DNA from: an uncultured Sulfolobales archaeon
GTDB taxonomy: Archaea; Thermoproteota; Thermoprotei_A; Sulfolobales; NBVN01
Length of the DNA: 64,000 nt
NCBI GenBank assembly: GCA_937949785.1
Contig: CALEDH010000009.1
Location: 62,001 to 126,000, forward strand
Direction: 5' to 3'
Position numbers and translations under genes: made by a program. Below the pieces are notes generated by a model. The model was not told the origin of the DNA, did not search any database, and saw nothing but the letters and a program-made list of their open reading frames with translations. Of this stretch, positions 49,687-59,114 are shown in pieces. How positions within the stretch are numbered: the stretch's first letter is position 1; every line of letters starts with the position of its first letter.

Positions 49687-51405
49687 ATGTCTAGGAATTA
49701 CGGTGAAGTACATCTAGTCGAACTCGAAAAACTACGTCATCACGAAGAGGTTGACCCGGAACATCTACGGGAGTTGACCCAGCAAATAGCTGATGATAGG
49801 ATCCTAAAATATGCGATAGTCGTAGATCGGAAGACAAACGTCATTCTTGATGGGGAGCATCGTTACAACGCCCTCATAAATTTAGGTTGTAGGAGGATAC
49901 CTGTCATCTATGTGGACTATGAATCACCTGATATCGAAGTCTGGGCATGGGGTGGTAATTATAAGTTGACTAAACGGGACGTAGTTGAAGCCGCCCTAAC
50001 TGGGAGGAGATTTCCTCCGAAAACATCGCGGCATATGATAAGGAATAGCGATGACCTAGCGCATATATCATCAATTGAGAAGAGGGTGGATGTACCGCTG
50101 GAGATTTTAAAGAGTGAACTCGAACTCATACCGTTAGGAAATATTAAAACTGCTATGCGGGTAGATTTGAAGGAAGTACTACCGGTATACGTAAGATTTC
50201 TTAAAACGGAAGTCGTTGACGTACCATTAATTCTAGATAGAGAGACAGGAGTTCTGCTAGATGGTTATGAAGCGTTTCAAGCGTTAGACCTGCTTTCGGT
50301 TGGGAAGGCACCTACATTTAAAGTTAACATAAATAACTTAGGGGTAAGGACTGCAGAAAGCTTAGTGAAGGAAAAAATCTTGGAAGCAGGTCTTAAGGGG
50401 GAGAAGCTCCTGCCAAGAAGCTTCAAACTCCTAGTCGAGCAGGTTAGGATAGATGTCCCGCTGGGAAAGCTGCTTAAAAGGGAAAGAGTGAGTAGGAAAG
50501 CGTTAAAAGTCTACAATAGTAGTTTGGAATTCCTCTATGAAGGCTGGCCCACACCACTTGTGAGGTTAAAGTCTCTATCAACAGTTAATAGAAGTGTTTG
50601 GGCAAAACTTGAGTGTTATAACCCATTCAGCAACAGCGTTAAGGATAGGATAGCCTGGTCCATGATTAAAGAAGCTGTGGAATTGGGGAGTCTTAAGGAG
50701 GTTTTATATGAGGCAACGTCTACGAATACCGGCATAGCTCTAACCTCGATAGCGAACATCCTCGGGGTAAGGACAAGGCTTTACATTCCAATGACTATAC
50801 AGAAAGTAAGTGATGTATACCTTAAAGTCCTCGGAGCCGAAGTTGTTAGAATACCTGTAAGCCTAACGGTTGAGGCGATAGGTCAGGTGGATTCGGATGC
50901 GAAGGCTCAGGGAGCTACCCACCTAAACCAGTTTGAAAATGATGCTAACCTTAAAGTCCACCTCAAGTATACGGCAAGGGAATTAGACCGACAACTAACA
51001 GGCCTAAACCTAAAACCAACATATATAATCGGCGGTGTGGGAACATCCGGTCATATGAGCGCTATATCCATTTACTTCAAAGCCAGATACGGTGACGGAG
51101 TTAAGGTCATCGGCGCTCAGCCAGCGCCGAACGAGGTAATTCCAGGCATTAGGAGGGTTGAAACAGGTATGAAGTGGATACATTGGACAGTCTTTGACAA
51201 AATAGTAGACGTCAAACAGTCGGAAGCCATAGAAGCCGCTATAAAAATAGCTAGGAGTGAAGGCCTCTTGATAGGGTTAAGCTCAGGTGCCGTGGTCCAC
51301 GCCTTTGAAAGAATGGCTGAGGAGGAAGGTGTGTACGTCCTCATCTTCCCAGACAGCGGATATAAGTACGCGGAGCAGTTTGAAAAATATTTGAAATGTA
51401 TGTAG
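49687..51405 (+). CDS. Fusion of ParB/SerK-like free serine kinase and PLP-dependent O-phosphoserine sulfhydrylase/cysteine synthase
   Basis: N-terminal ParB-like motifs (ILDGEHRYNALINLGCRRIPVIYVDY; second degenerate copy VLLDGYEAFQALDLL) followed by PLP fold II (ECYNPFSNSVKDRIAWSMI, ATSTNTGIALTSIANILG, IGGVGTSGHMSAI, LIGLSSGAVVHAF). Confidence 0.88.
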   Translation: MSRNYGEVHLVELEKLRHHEEVDPEHLRELTQQIADDRILKYAIVVDRKTNVILDGEHRYNALINLGCRRIPVIYVDYESPDIEVWAWGGNYKLTKRDVVEAALTGRRFPPKTSRHMIRNSDDLAHISSIEKRVDVPLEILKSELELIPLGNIKTAMRVDLKEVLPVYVRFLKTEVVDVPLILDRETGVLLDGYEAFQALDLLSVGKAPTFKVNINNLGVRTAESLVKEKILEAGLKGEKLLPRSFKLLVEQVRIDVPLGKLLKRERVSRKALKVYNSSLEFLYEGWPTPLVRLKSLSTVNRSVWAKLECYNPFSNSVKDRIAWSMIKEAVELGSLKEVLYEATSTNTGIALTSIANILGVRTRLYIPMTIQKVSDVYLKVLGAEVVRIPVSLTVEAIGQVDSDAKAQGATHLNQFENDANLKVHLKYTARELDRQLTGLNLKPTYIIGGVGTSGHMSAISIYFKARYGDGVKVIGAQPAPNEVIPGIRRVETGMKWIHWTVFDKIVDVKQSEAIEAAIKIARSEGLLIGLSSGAVVHAFERMAEEEGVYVLIFPDSGYKYAEQFEKYLKCM

Positions 51406-51693
51406 GGGAAGAAATAGGGGTCTACTATTGTCGAATGGTAGTATCTCCTAAGTCCGCTCTGAGTTCTAAAACGTTTGACTTACCTGTCTATCCTAATTTT
51501 CTAAGAGTGTTCGGATGGATGCCAAACCTCTCGCAGTTTTCCCTAAGCGTTAGTAAGCTCTCTGACAGAACTTCTACCCACAACGTAAATGCTGACTGCC
51601 CTTATTAGTAGCTATGAGTTCTGCTTTCGGAGCGATTTCCGTCATATATGATATGACACCTTACCGTTTTAAATATCTCCAACACTGCGGCGT

Positions 51694-51703
51694 ATTAAAT
51701 ATA
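51694..51703 (+). promoter_or_regulatory. Probable TATA box for the C/D box sRNA
   Basis: ttaaatataa about 26 bp upstream of the expected transcript start near 51721. Confidence 0.5.
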
Positions 51704-51721
51704 AGCTTCTTTACTTAGACA

Positions 51722-51780
51722 TGATTTGATGATGTGAAGCGTCCTTGCTGAGGGGTGATGTTTACGAATCCCTCTGATGC
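51722..51780 (+). ncRNA. Candidate C/D box sRNA
   Basis: C box tTGATGA (51727-51732), D' CTGA (51748-51751), 4-nt GGGG spacer, C' TGATGT (51756-51761), 12-nt guide TTACGAATCCCT, D CTGA (51774-51777). Confidence 0.72.
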
Positions 51781-51880
51781 TGGGTAAGCCGTAGGTGGGG
51801 TAAAATTAATTACCCGTGAGGATGTTCTCGGATTTTAACTCATATTAAAATCGTAGTGATGTGTTCGGTTTGCCTAGCTG

Positions 51881-52996
51881 TTAGAAATCAGGTGGGTTGA
51901 TGTATTCGTATACCTTATCAACTGCCTTCTCATATTTTCTCCTATGCTCGTTTAGGAATTTAACTAGCATATCTGAAGCTCTTAACTTACACTCACCGCA
52001 TAATATCCTACCAGTCCTACATTCGTAGTAGATCTTACTTAACTCACCATCATCTGGTACTAAGTGGTATGCATAGAATTCGTAGATAACGCATTTCTCT
52101 GGTTCACCGCCTAACCTTCTCTGCTCCTCAGCAGTGGCCCTACCGCCTGTGAAGGCATTCATCAATTTTTGAGAAGCTATCGCTGGGTCTTCATTTAACG
52201 TTATGTAGCTTTCAGGTCTTGACGAACTCATCTTACCTCCGTCTAGGCCTGACATAAATCTATGATATGTAGATGCTGGTGGTTTTAATCCGAACTCGCT
52301 CTCAAACCTTTGCGATAAATCCCTCGTCAGCCTTAGATGAGGGTCTTGATCAGGTCCTACAGGGACTAGGACATCCTTAAACCCTCCGAACTCCCTAAGC
52401 TGTGGGTGTAGTATGTCAGCTATCTGCGTAACGACTGACATCACCTTGCCTACCTCTAGGTCATCGCCGTATGCAGCCCTTAACTCGGCGAATGTTAACT
52501 TCCTGGAAATCATCTGAATTAATCTGTAGTACTTTGGGTGGTAATTAGATTGGAAGTAGAGATGTAGGTTGGACTTACTTAGCCCTAAAGCTATGTAGTT
52601 AGTTACGTAGTCATATAGTGCTAACTCTATGCTTTCCTTCCTGCCAATCTTCCTCACGGCATATGCTTCCACATCAGCTACTATTAAGAATATCCTAGCG
52701 CCAAGTCCTTGGTAGTAGATTATTTGGTCTATAAGCATTTTATGGCCGAAGTGCATCCTACCGCTAGGCATTAACCCAGTGACTACTGCGAATTCCTCAC
52801 CTCTCTTTAAGGCGTTTACAATGTTGTTGAAGTCTCTGTGACCAAATATAACACCTCTAACCATTAGTGGGTGCGGTTCTACAGCACTTTTAAGTTCGTC
52901 AACTACCTCGCTAAACGGTCTAATACCGAAGTACTGGAAGAGCTTCTCGTACTCCTTAATCATTACATGGGACCAAGGATCTATTCTGAACTCCAC
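51881..52996 (-). CDS. trpS: Tryptophanyl-tRNA synthetase
   Basis: GLMPSGRMHFGHKMLIDQIIYY, VPVGPDQDPHLRLTRDL, GLDGGKMSSSRPESYI. Confidence 0.95.
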   Translation of the reverse strand: MEFRIDPWSHVMIKEYEKLFQYFGIRPFSEVVDELKSAVEPHPLMVRGVIFGHRDFNNIVNALKRGEEFAVVTGLMPSGRMHFGHKMLIDQIIYYQGLGARIFLIVADVEAYAVRKIGRKESIELALYDYVTNYIALGLSKSNLHLYFQSNYHPKYYRLIQMISRKLTFAELRAAYGDDLEVGKVMSVVTQIADILHPQLREFGGFKDVLVPVGPDQDPHLRLTRDLSQRFESEFGLKPPASTYHRFMSGLDGGKMSSSRPESYITLNEDPAIASQKLMNAFTGGRATAEEQRRLGGEPEKCVIYEFYAYHLVPDDGELSKIYYECRTGRILCGECKLRASDMLVKFLNEHRRKYEKAVDKVYEYINPPDF

Positions 52997-53068
52997 AATA
53001 GGTATCGCCTGAAATATGGTTATAGCATACCTTTTAAGATTTTATTGTGTTAAGTTATTAGGGTTTAA

Positions 53069-54400
53069 TTGTTGAAGGATTTAATCAGGGTTGGTACTGG
53101 TGTTAAGTTACTTGATGATGGTTTAGAGGGCGGGGTGCCTAAGGGTAGTTGGGTAGTAATAACTGGTGAGCCAGGTACCGGGAAGTCAATACTCTGCATG
53201 CATTACGCCTACGCAGGTCTGATGGTAGGCGACCCCGTCATATACGTAACCACTGAGGCGGAGTTTAGGGATGTGGTGAGGCAGGCAAGGCAGTTTAACA
53301 TTAACTTCGAGGAATTTAATAGTTACTACTTAGGTGATGAGAGGCCTGAGAAACCTCCTCAACTCGTAGTTATAGACATCTTCAGCCTACTTAAGACTGC
53401 TAAGCAGTTAAGTGCGGAGGCTGAGGAGCTTGAGAGGAAGAGGAGGTATGCAGCGTTGGATATAGAGACCCTAATAGCAGCAGTTAATGAGGCGTATAGG
53501 GTGTTAGGGCTTGTAGATGAGAGGCATAAATCACCTTTAAAACACGTTAGGTTAGTTGTGGATAGCATATCTGCGTTCTGGGCTGATAAACCTGCGATGG
53601 CCAGGAAGTACTCCTACCAATTTAAAATAGCTACGCATAGGGAGAACGTCACCGCACTACTGGTAAGTCAGTATGCCATGACGACTAAGTCAGTAACTGC
53701 AGACTCTAAAGTAATTGTTAAGACCTTAAATGAGGTAAGAGTGCTACCTGTAGGTGACCTCTTCCTAGAACTTAAAACGTCTAACGGATTAGTACGCACT
53801 AGTAATTACGAGGTCGTAAATGTGGATGGCATCTACACGCCGTCATTAGGTGATGACCTAACAATTAGGTGGTGCGGGGTTTACTCTTTAATTAGGTCGA
53901 GGTGTGATAGCCCAATATATGAGGTAGTATTAGATGGTGGAGGTAGGTTGGAATTAACTGGAGACCACGCACTCTACATAGTTAAGAACGGCTCTGTAGA
54001 ACCTATTGAAACACGTATGTTAAGGCCTGGAGACCTTGTCGTAGGCAGTGATGGGGACCTACTTAAAGATTTAAGTAATGGACTTGAAGTTGATGTCAGA
54101 CCTATCAGAGTTGTAGGTATTAATCGAATAGCTAATGCACAGCAATACGTCTACGACTTATCAGTAGATCCCTACGAAAACTACGTCGTAAATGGTGTAG
54201 TAGTTCATAACTCAACATTTGGCTTCGGATTAGAACATATAGCTGATGGAATACTCCACCTATGGATGGATAACGTGGAGGACGTTAAAGAGGTGCGTAG
54301 ATACTTAATAGTTAAGAAGATGAGGATAACTAATCACTTCAGAGGTACTTATAGGGTTGAGATAGTACCTAATAAGGGGATGGTACTAACGAAGATGTAA
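53069..54400 (+). CDS. KaiC/RecA-like ATPase precursor containing a mini-intein
   Basis: Walker A GEPGTGKSILC; host block ...LLVSQYAMTTK^S...N^STFGFGLEHIADGILHL; intein motifs inside. Confidence 0.92.
   Translation: MLKDLIRVGTGVKLLDDGLEGGVPKGSWVVITGEPGTGKSILCMHYAYAGLMVGDPVIYVTTEAEFRDVVRQARQFNINFEEFNSYYLGDERPEKPPQLVVIDIFSLLKTAKQLSAEAEELERKRRYAALDIETLIAAVNEAYRVLGLVDERHKSPLKHVRLVVDSISAFWADKPAMARKYSYQFKIATHRENVTALLVSQYAMTTKSVTADSKVIVKTLNEVRVLPVGDLFLELKTSNGLVRTSNYEVVNVDGIYTPSLGDDLTIRWCGVYSLIRSRCDSPIYEVVLDGGGRLELTGDHALYIVKNGSVEPIETRMLRPGDLVVGSDGDLLKDLSNGLEVDVRPIRVVGINRIANAQQYVYDLSVDPYENYVVNGVVVHNSTFGFGLEHIADGILHLWMDNVEDVKEVRRYLIVKKMRITNHFRGTYRVEIVPNKGMVLTKM
53690..54211 (+). mobile_element. Mini-intein (174 aa, Ser1 ... 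His-Asn / Ser+1)
   Basis: Block A SVTADSKVIV, block B RLELTGDHALYIV (TxxH), block F QYVYDLSVDPYENYVVNG, block G VVVHN followed by Ser. No room for a homing endonuclease. Confidence 0.92.
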
Positions 54401-54568
54401 CGTAGGTCTGTATATTAGAGTTCCAATACCTTAAATAGTTAAAATAAAATCGATAATTAATGTTACTAACTAACTTCTAAAAGCGTTATGATGGGGGGTT
54501 AACGCTTAACGGATGTGATGAAGTACTAATTAACACTATTAGAACTGTATCCGTAACCATAGATATGG

Positions 54569-54643
54569 TGGGCCCGCGGGGATTTGAACCCCGGACCCCC
54601 CGGTTATCAGCCGGGTGCTCTAACCAGGCTGAGCTACGGGCCC
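54569..54643 (-). tRNA. tRNA-Ile (GAT); CCA encoded (54566-54568)
   Basis: GGGCCCGTAGCTCAGCCTGGTTAGAGCACCCGGCTGATAACCGGGGGGTCCGGGGTTTGAATCCCCGCGGGCCCA; full cloverleaf, no intron. Confidence 0.96.
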
Positions 54644-54756
54644 TTAAAATCACTTACCACTAACTTATTAAATCTTTTTCAACTTCTGACCAGGTAGGGT
54701 AAGTAGGTTTATTTTCTGGACGTCCATCTTTAACGTGCCGTCCCGAATTATCTGTG

Positions 54757-57159
54757 TTACGGCCTCCACTTACTTAGTTGGTAACTGCTTAGCGTTACTG
54801 TTATAGAGCTTAATGCCATAGCTGCTGCAGCCATTTCAGGTCTTAGTGTTAGTCCTGCATGCGTTAGTATGCCTGCTGCTATGGGGATTAAAGTTATGTT
54901 ATATATGAAGGCCCAGAATAGGTTGAAGTATATCCTATTTCTTACCTTCTTAGCTACTCTAACTAGTACTGGGATTTTCCTTAAATCACCTTGTATTAGT
55001 ATTATATCACCTGCTTCCTTACTTATATCCGCTCCCGTACCTACAGCTACTCCTATATCTGCTTTTGATATGCTTGGAGCATCGTTAATACCATCTCCAA
55101 CCATCATTACCTTATAACCCTTCCTCTGAAATTCTTTAATTAACTCGCTCTTAGCTTCGGGGTCTAACTCGTAGTACACCTCATCAATCCCTACCCTAGC
55201 TGCTATGTTCTTAGCTACTTCTGCCCTATCCCCTGTCAGCATAACTGTTTTCAAACCGATTTCCTTAAGCGTTCTTATAGCTTCCTCAACACCTTCTTTA
55301 ACCCTATCCCCTACACCTATAATCCCTACAAGCTTCGAACCCTTTGAAACATATATTACTGTAATACCGTTACCTACGAGTTTTAAGGCACTTTCTTCTA
55401 GGATATCAGTATTAACTTCAAATCCCTTCATGAGTTTAGCGTTCCCAACACATACGCTCTCACCATCAACCGTAGCTACTACCCCCATACCTACTATGGA
55501 TTCAAAGCTTTCAGGATCCTTAGGATATGAGCCGAACCTATTCTTAAACTCCTCAACTATAGCCTTAGCTATTGGATGTTCACCCCACTTCTCAGCCCTA
55601 GCAGCTAATCCTATAACATCGTCCTCACTATAGCCTGGGGCTGGTAGTGTGGAGGTAACGTAAGGTATCCCAACAGTTAACGTCCCAGTCTTATCGAAGG
55701 CAACTAATTCAACATCACTGGCTTTCTCAACAGCTATAACGTTCCTCACAATTATACCTTCCCGAACCGCGACGTTTACCCCTGCAACTACGGCTGTCGG
55801 AGTAGCTAATCCTAAGGCACATGGACATGCTACTAGTAAGACTGAAGCAGTGTATATTAAAGATGTTTCTAAGCTACTACCAACGATTAAGTACCATGAG
55901 GTAAACGTAAGTAGTGCTACTGAGATGGTTATCCAGGTGAACCAACCAGCTACCCTATCTACGGTTTTTTGAATACTTAATTTCCCGGCCTGAGCTTGGG
56001 AAACTAGCTTAGCGATCTGAGCTAAGGTGGTTTCCCCTCCAACTCTAGTAGTTATTACTTGGAGCCAGCCCTCAACTACTAACGAACCAGCATGTACCGG
56101 GCTCCCTACGTTTTTCACCTTCGGGATTAACTCCCCGGTTAGCATGCTTTCATCAACGTAGGCACCTCCCTTAACAACTATACCGTCTACTGGTACTCTC
56201 TCACCTTGCCTCACAATAACTAGGTCACCAACCACTACATCGTTTACCTTAACCCTAACCTCACGTCCCCCCCTTAAAACGTTAGCTTCCTGAGGATTCA
56301 TGTTAACGAGCTTCTTAACGGCTTCGCCAGCACTATACTTAATCCTAGCCTCTAAGTACCTCCCAGTAATTACGAAGGCTGTTATGAGGACTGCAGCTTC
56401 GTAGTAGACCTCACCTACTATAAGGCCTACAGTCACTGCAAGACTGTAGATGTATATAGACCCAGTACCTAAGGCAACTAAGGTATCCATATTAGCAACT
56501 CTATTTTTAAAGGCTCTAAAAGCACCTGTAAATAACCCCCTACCCGGAAATAACATGATTATAGTGCTACCTATGAGGCCTGCATATATGTGTAGGTGTG
56601 CTGGGACGATGTCTAGAAACATGTAGCCGACCATGAAGATCATTAACGTTAAACCTATAGATAATGAAGTTATAGACCATCTAAGCATTGAGTTTAACTC
56701 CGTAGTGCTGAACTCGTTTAAACTAACCTCAGACTTTATGGATGCCTTATAGCCTAATCCTGTGAGGGCTTTCATCAAGTCTTCAACACCTACGGTCTCC
56801 GGGTTAATGTAAACTAGTAATACTTTATTGAGATGTGATGCGTTGGCATCTATAATACCTGGTATCTTCCTAAGCTTAGACTCAACGATAGACTCATCAT
56901 CTATGGATGTCATGTTATCAACTCTGAGAACTACCTCCTTCTTATATACGTCGTAGCCAGCATTTCTAACAGCTCTAACTATATCTTTAAGGGTAGTTCT
57001 CAACGTGTCATAGGATACTAGTGCCTCATTAGAAGCTAGGTTAGCCTTAACGCTGACAACACCGTTAAGACCTCCTACAACCCTCTCTATCGTAAGCACA
57101 CATGTAGCGCAGTGCATCCCAACAATCTTAAGCTTCTCAGTCACAACTGACTTACTCAT
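54757..57159 (-). CDS. copA: Copper-translocating P-type ATPase (CopA)
   Basis: HMA GMHCATCVLTIE, TM6 CPCALGLATPTA, DKTGTLT, MVGDGINDAPSISKADIGVAVGTG, HP motif EHPIAKAI. Confidence 0.95.
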   Translation of the reverse strand: MSKSVVTEKLKIVGMHCATCVLTIERVVGGLNGVVSVKANLASNEALVSYDTLRTTLKDIVRAVRNAGYDVYKKEVVLRVDNMTSIDDESIVESKLRKIPGIIDANASHLNKVLLVYINPETVGVEDLMKALTGLGYKASIKSEVSLNEFSTTELNSMLRWSITSLSIGLTLMIFMVGYMFLDIVPAHLHIYAGLIGSTIIMLFPGRGLFTGAFRAFKNRVANMDTLVALGTGSIYIYSLAVTVGLIVGEVYYEAAVLITAFVITGRYLEARIKYSAGEAVKKLVNMNPQEANVLRGGREVRVKVNDVVVGDLVIVRQGERVPVDGIVVKGGAYVDESMLTGELIPKVKNVGSPVHAGSLVVEGWLQVITTRVGGETTLAQIAKLVSQAQAGKLSIQKTVDRVAGWFTWITISVALLTFTSWYLIVGSSLETSLIYTASVLLVACPCALGLATPTAVVAGVNVAVREGIIVRNVIAVEKASDVELVAFDKTGTLTVGIPYVTSTLPAPGYSEDDVIGLAARAEKWGEHPIAKAIVEEFKNRFGSYPKDPESFESIVGMGVVATVDGESVCVGNAKLMKGFEVNTDILEESALKLVGNGITVIYVSKGSKLVGIIGVGDRVKEGVEEAIRTLKEIGLKTVMLTGDRAEVAKNIAARVGIDEVYYELDPEAKSELIKEFQRKGYKVMMVGDGINDAPSISKADIGVAVGTGADISKEAGDIILIQGDLRKIPVLVRVAKKVRNRIYFNLFWAFIYNITLIPIAAGILTHAGLTLRPEMAAAAMALSSITVTLSSYQLSKWRP

Positions 57160-57252
57160 CTAACCTACCAAGCTATAACATAGTTATAAGGTTAAAATCT
57201 CTACACTACTTAACACTCCTTAGGTCTTAATTAAGTACGCTGTGATAATGAC

Positions 57253-57408
57253 CTAATGACCTTTAGGACCTTGGGTTAGGTAGTACTCAGGGTTTTCTTC
57301 AAAACGTCTTTTACATGAATCGGAGCAGAAGTAGTACAACTTACCCTTATAGACAGCCTTAAGTTTAGTTGTTGAAACCTCCATACCGCACACCGGGTCT
57401 ACAGGCAA
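57253..57408 (-). CDS. YHS-domain small protein (51 aa), not in ORF track
   Basis: Translates to (TTG)PVDPVCGMEVSTTKLKAVYKGKLYYFCSDSCKRRFEENPEYYLTQGPKGH*; GGTGG SD-like sequence upstream; directly upstream of copA on the same strand. Confidence 0.85.
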   Translation of the reverse strand: MPVDPVCGMEVSTTKLKAVYKGKLYYFCSDSCKRRFEENPEYYLTQGPKGH

Positions 57409-57513
57409 CTAATCCACCGAGAACCTATCTGAGGTCTAACTTAAATCTTTATTTGAGTGATGAAGACCTTATTTAGCAAATCATAGGACTTACAGTAAAT
57501 ATTGGTAGTGTGG

Positions 57514-57588
57514 TGCCGCGGCCGGGATTTGAACCCGGGTCACGGGCTCGAAAGGCCCGCATACTTGACCGGGCTATACTACCGCGGC
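57514..57588 (-). tRNA. tRNA-Glu (TTC); CCA encoded (57511-57513)
   Basis: GCCGCGGTAGTATAGCCCGGTCAAGTATGCGGGCCTTTCGAGCCCGTGACCCGGGTTCAAATCCCGGCCGCGGCA; cloverleaf, anticodon loop CTTTCGA. Confidence 0.95.
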
Positions 57589-57662
57589 ATCCGTTACTGT
57601 ATAGAGGGTGGTTGACTTATTAAGGTTTTAGTTTTTAATTGAAATTCCCTTATACTAATTAG

Positions 57663-59114
57663 ATGGTAATGAGTGCTATAATTGAGGGGTTGAGGAGGTA
57701 TAGGAAGCCCTCTAGAATACTTTCAGGTGTTACCATAGTTGCTGTTATGACTAAGCCTTATCCATGTCCTCATGGTAGATGTGCTTACTGTCCTGGAGGA
57801 CCTGAGGTAGGTACGCCTCAGAGCTACTATGGTGAGGAACCTGCTTTGATGAGGGCTTTAAGAGTTGATTATGATCCATACGAGCAGGTTAGGGCTAGGT
57901 TAGACCAATATGTGTTATTAGGGTATAGGCCTAGTAAGGTTGACGTAATTGTTATGGGTGGTACGTTCACAGCCCTACCGGATTGGTATCAGGAATGGTT
58001 TATCACATCTATCTTCGAAGCTTTCAATAAGTACCCGGCAAGTAGGTCTGAGGGCTTACCGTCCTTAGAGGAAGCACATCTAAGGAATGAGACTGCTGAT
58101 ATTAGGGTGGTTGGGTTAACTTTTGAGACAAGACCTGACCAGATAAGTGAGGGAAGTATAGATAGGATGCTCTACTTAGGTGGGACTAGGGTCGAGTTAG
58201 GTGTTCAAAGCATATACGATGATGTGTTGAAGGTTGTTGAGAGAGGTCATACCGTTAAGGAAACCATTAAAGCTACTCAGCTCCTTAAGGACTCAGGCTT
58301 TAAGGTTGTCTACCATATAATGCCTGGACTTCCTGGGAGTGACTTCCAACGTGATTTAGATATGGTTAAGGAGTTATTTAGTAATGAGGACTTCAGGCCT
58401 GACATGCTTAAGATCTACCCAACATTAGTTGTTAGGGGTACGAAACTCTATGAGTGGTGGAGTAGAGGTATGTATAAGGCGTTAAGCGATGATGAAGTAG
58501 TTGAGCTAATATCTGAGATGTATCGCTACATACCTAAGTGGGTTAGGGTTATGAGGATTCAGAGGGACCTACCTGCTAAGTATATTGAGGCAGGACCTAG
58601 GAAGGGGAACTTACGTGAGCTCGTAGAGGTTAGAGCTTTAAGTAAGGGTATAAAGATTAACGAGATTAGGTTTAGAGAGGTTGGCAGGTCCTTATTTAGG
58701 GGTAGGAAATTAGAGAGCATAGAGTTATCTGTAACAGAGTATGAGGCAAGTGGTGGGGTAGAGGTATTCATAAGTGCTGAGGACCTAGTTAACGACGTGC
58801 TTATCGGGTTGTTAAGACTTCGTATGCCATCTGATAAGGCCTTCAGACCTGAAGTAGATAGTAGGACAGCTATTATTAGGGAGCTACATGTCTACGGACC
58901 TCAACTACCTGTAGGTGAGAGGCCAGAACCCCAGGATACACAGCACATAGGTGTTGGGGTTAAACTGCTTAGGAGGGCTGAGGAATTAGCTTCCAGTAAG
59001 TATGGTAGGAGTAAGATACTCATCCTATCAGGTGTTGGTGTTAGAGAATACTATAGGAAGTTAGGCTACTTTAGACGTCCTAACTCACCGTACATGGAGA
59101 AACTACTTACTTAA
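57663..59114 (+). CDS. elp3: Elp3-like radical SAM/GNAT tRNA uridine-modifying enzyme
   Basis: KPYPCPHGRCAYCPGGPEVGTPQSY, GVQSIYDDVLKVVERGHT, GNAT C-terminus GVGVKLLRRAEELA. Confidence 0.95.
   Translation: MVMSAIIEGLRRYRKPSRILSGVTIVAVMTKPYPCPHGRCAYCPGGPEVGTPQSYYGEEPALMRALRVDYDPYEQVRARLDQYVLLGYRPSKVDVIVMGGTFTALPDWYQEWFITSIFEAFNKYPASRSEGLPSLEEAHLRNETADIRVVGLTFETRPDQISEGSIDRMLYLGGTRVELGVQSIYDDVLKVVERGHTVKETIKATQLLKDSGFKVVYHIMPGLPGSDFQRDLDMVKELFSNEDFRPDMLKIYPTLVVRGTKLYEWWSRGMYKALSDDEVVELISEMYRYIPKWVRVMRIQRDLPAKYIEAGPRKGNLRELVEVRALSKGIKINEIRFREVGRSLFRGRKLESIELSVTEYEASGGVEVFISAEDLVNDVLIGLLRLRMPSDKAFRPEVDSRTAIIRELHVYGPQLPVGERPEPQDTQHIGVGVKLLRRAEELASSKYGRSKILILSGVGVREYYRKLGYFRRPNSPYMEKLLT

Noticed and set aside
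51396-51608. ORF 51396..51608 (+) as a gene
   Set aside because: Overlaps the end of the SerK-PLP CDS; composition is poor and the opposite strand looks more like a coding relic.
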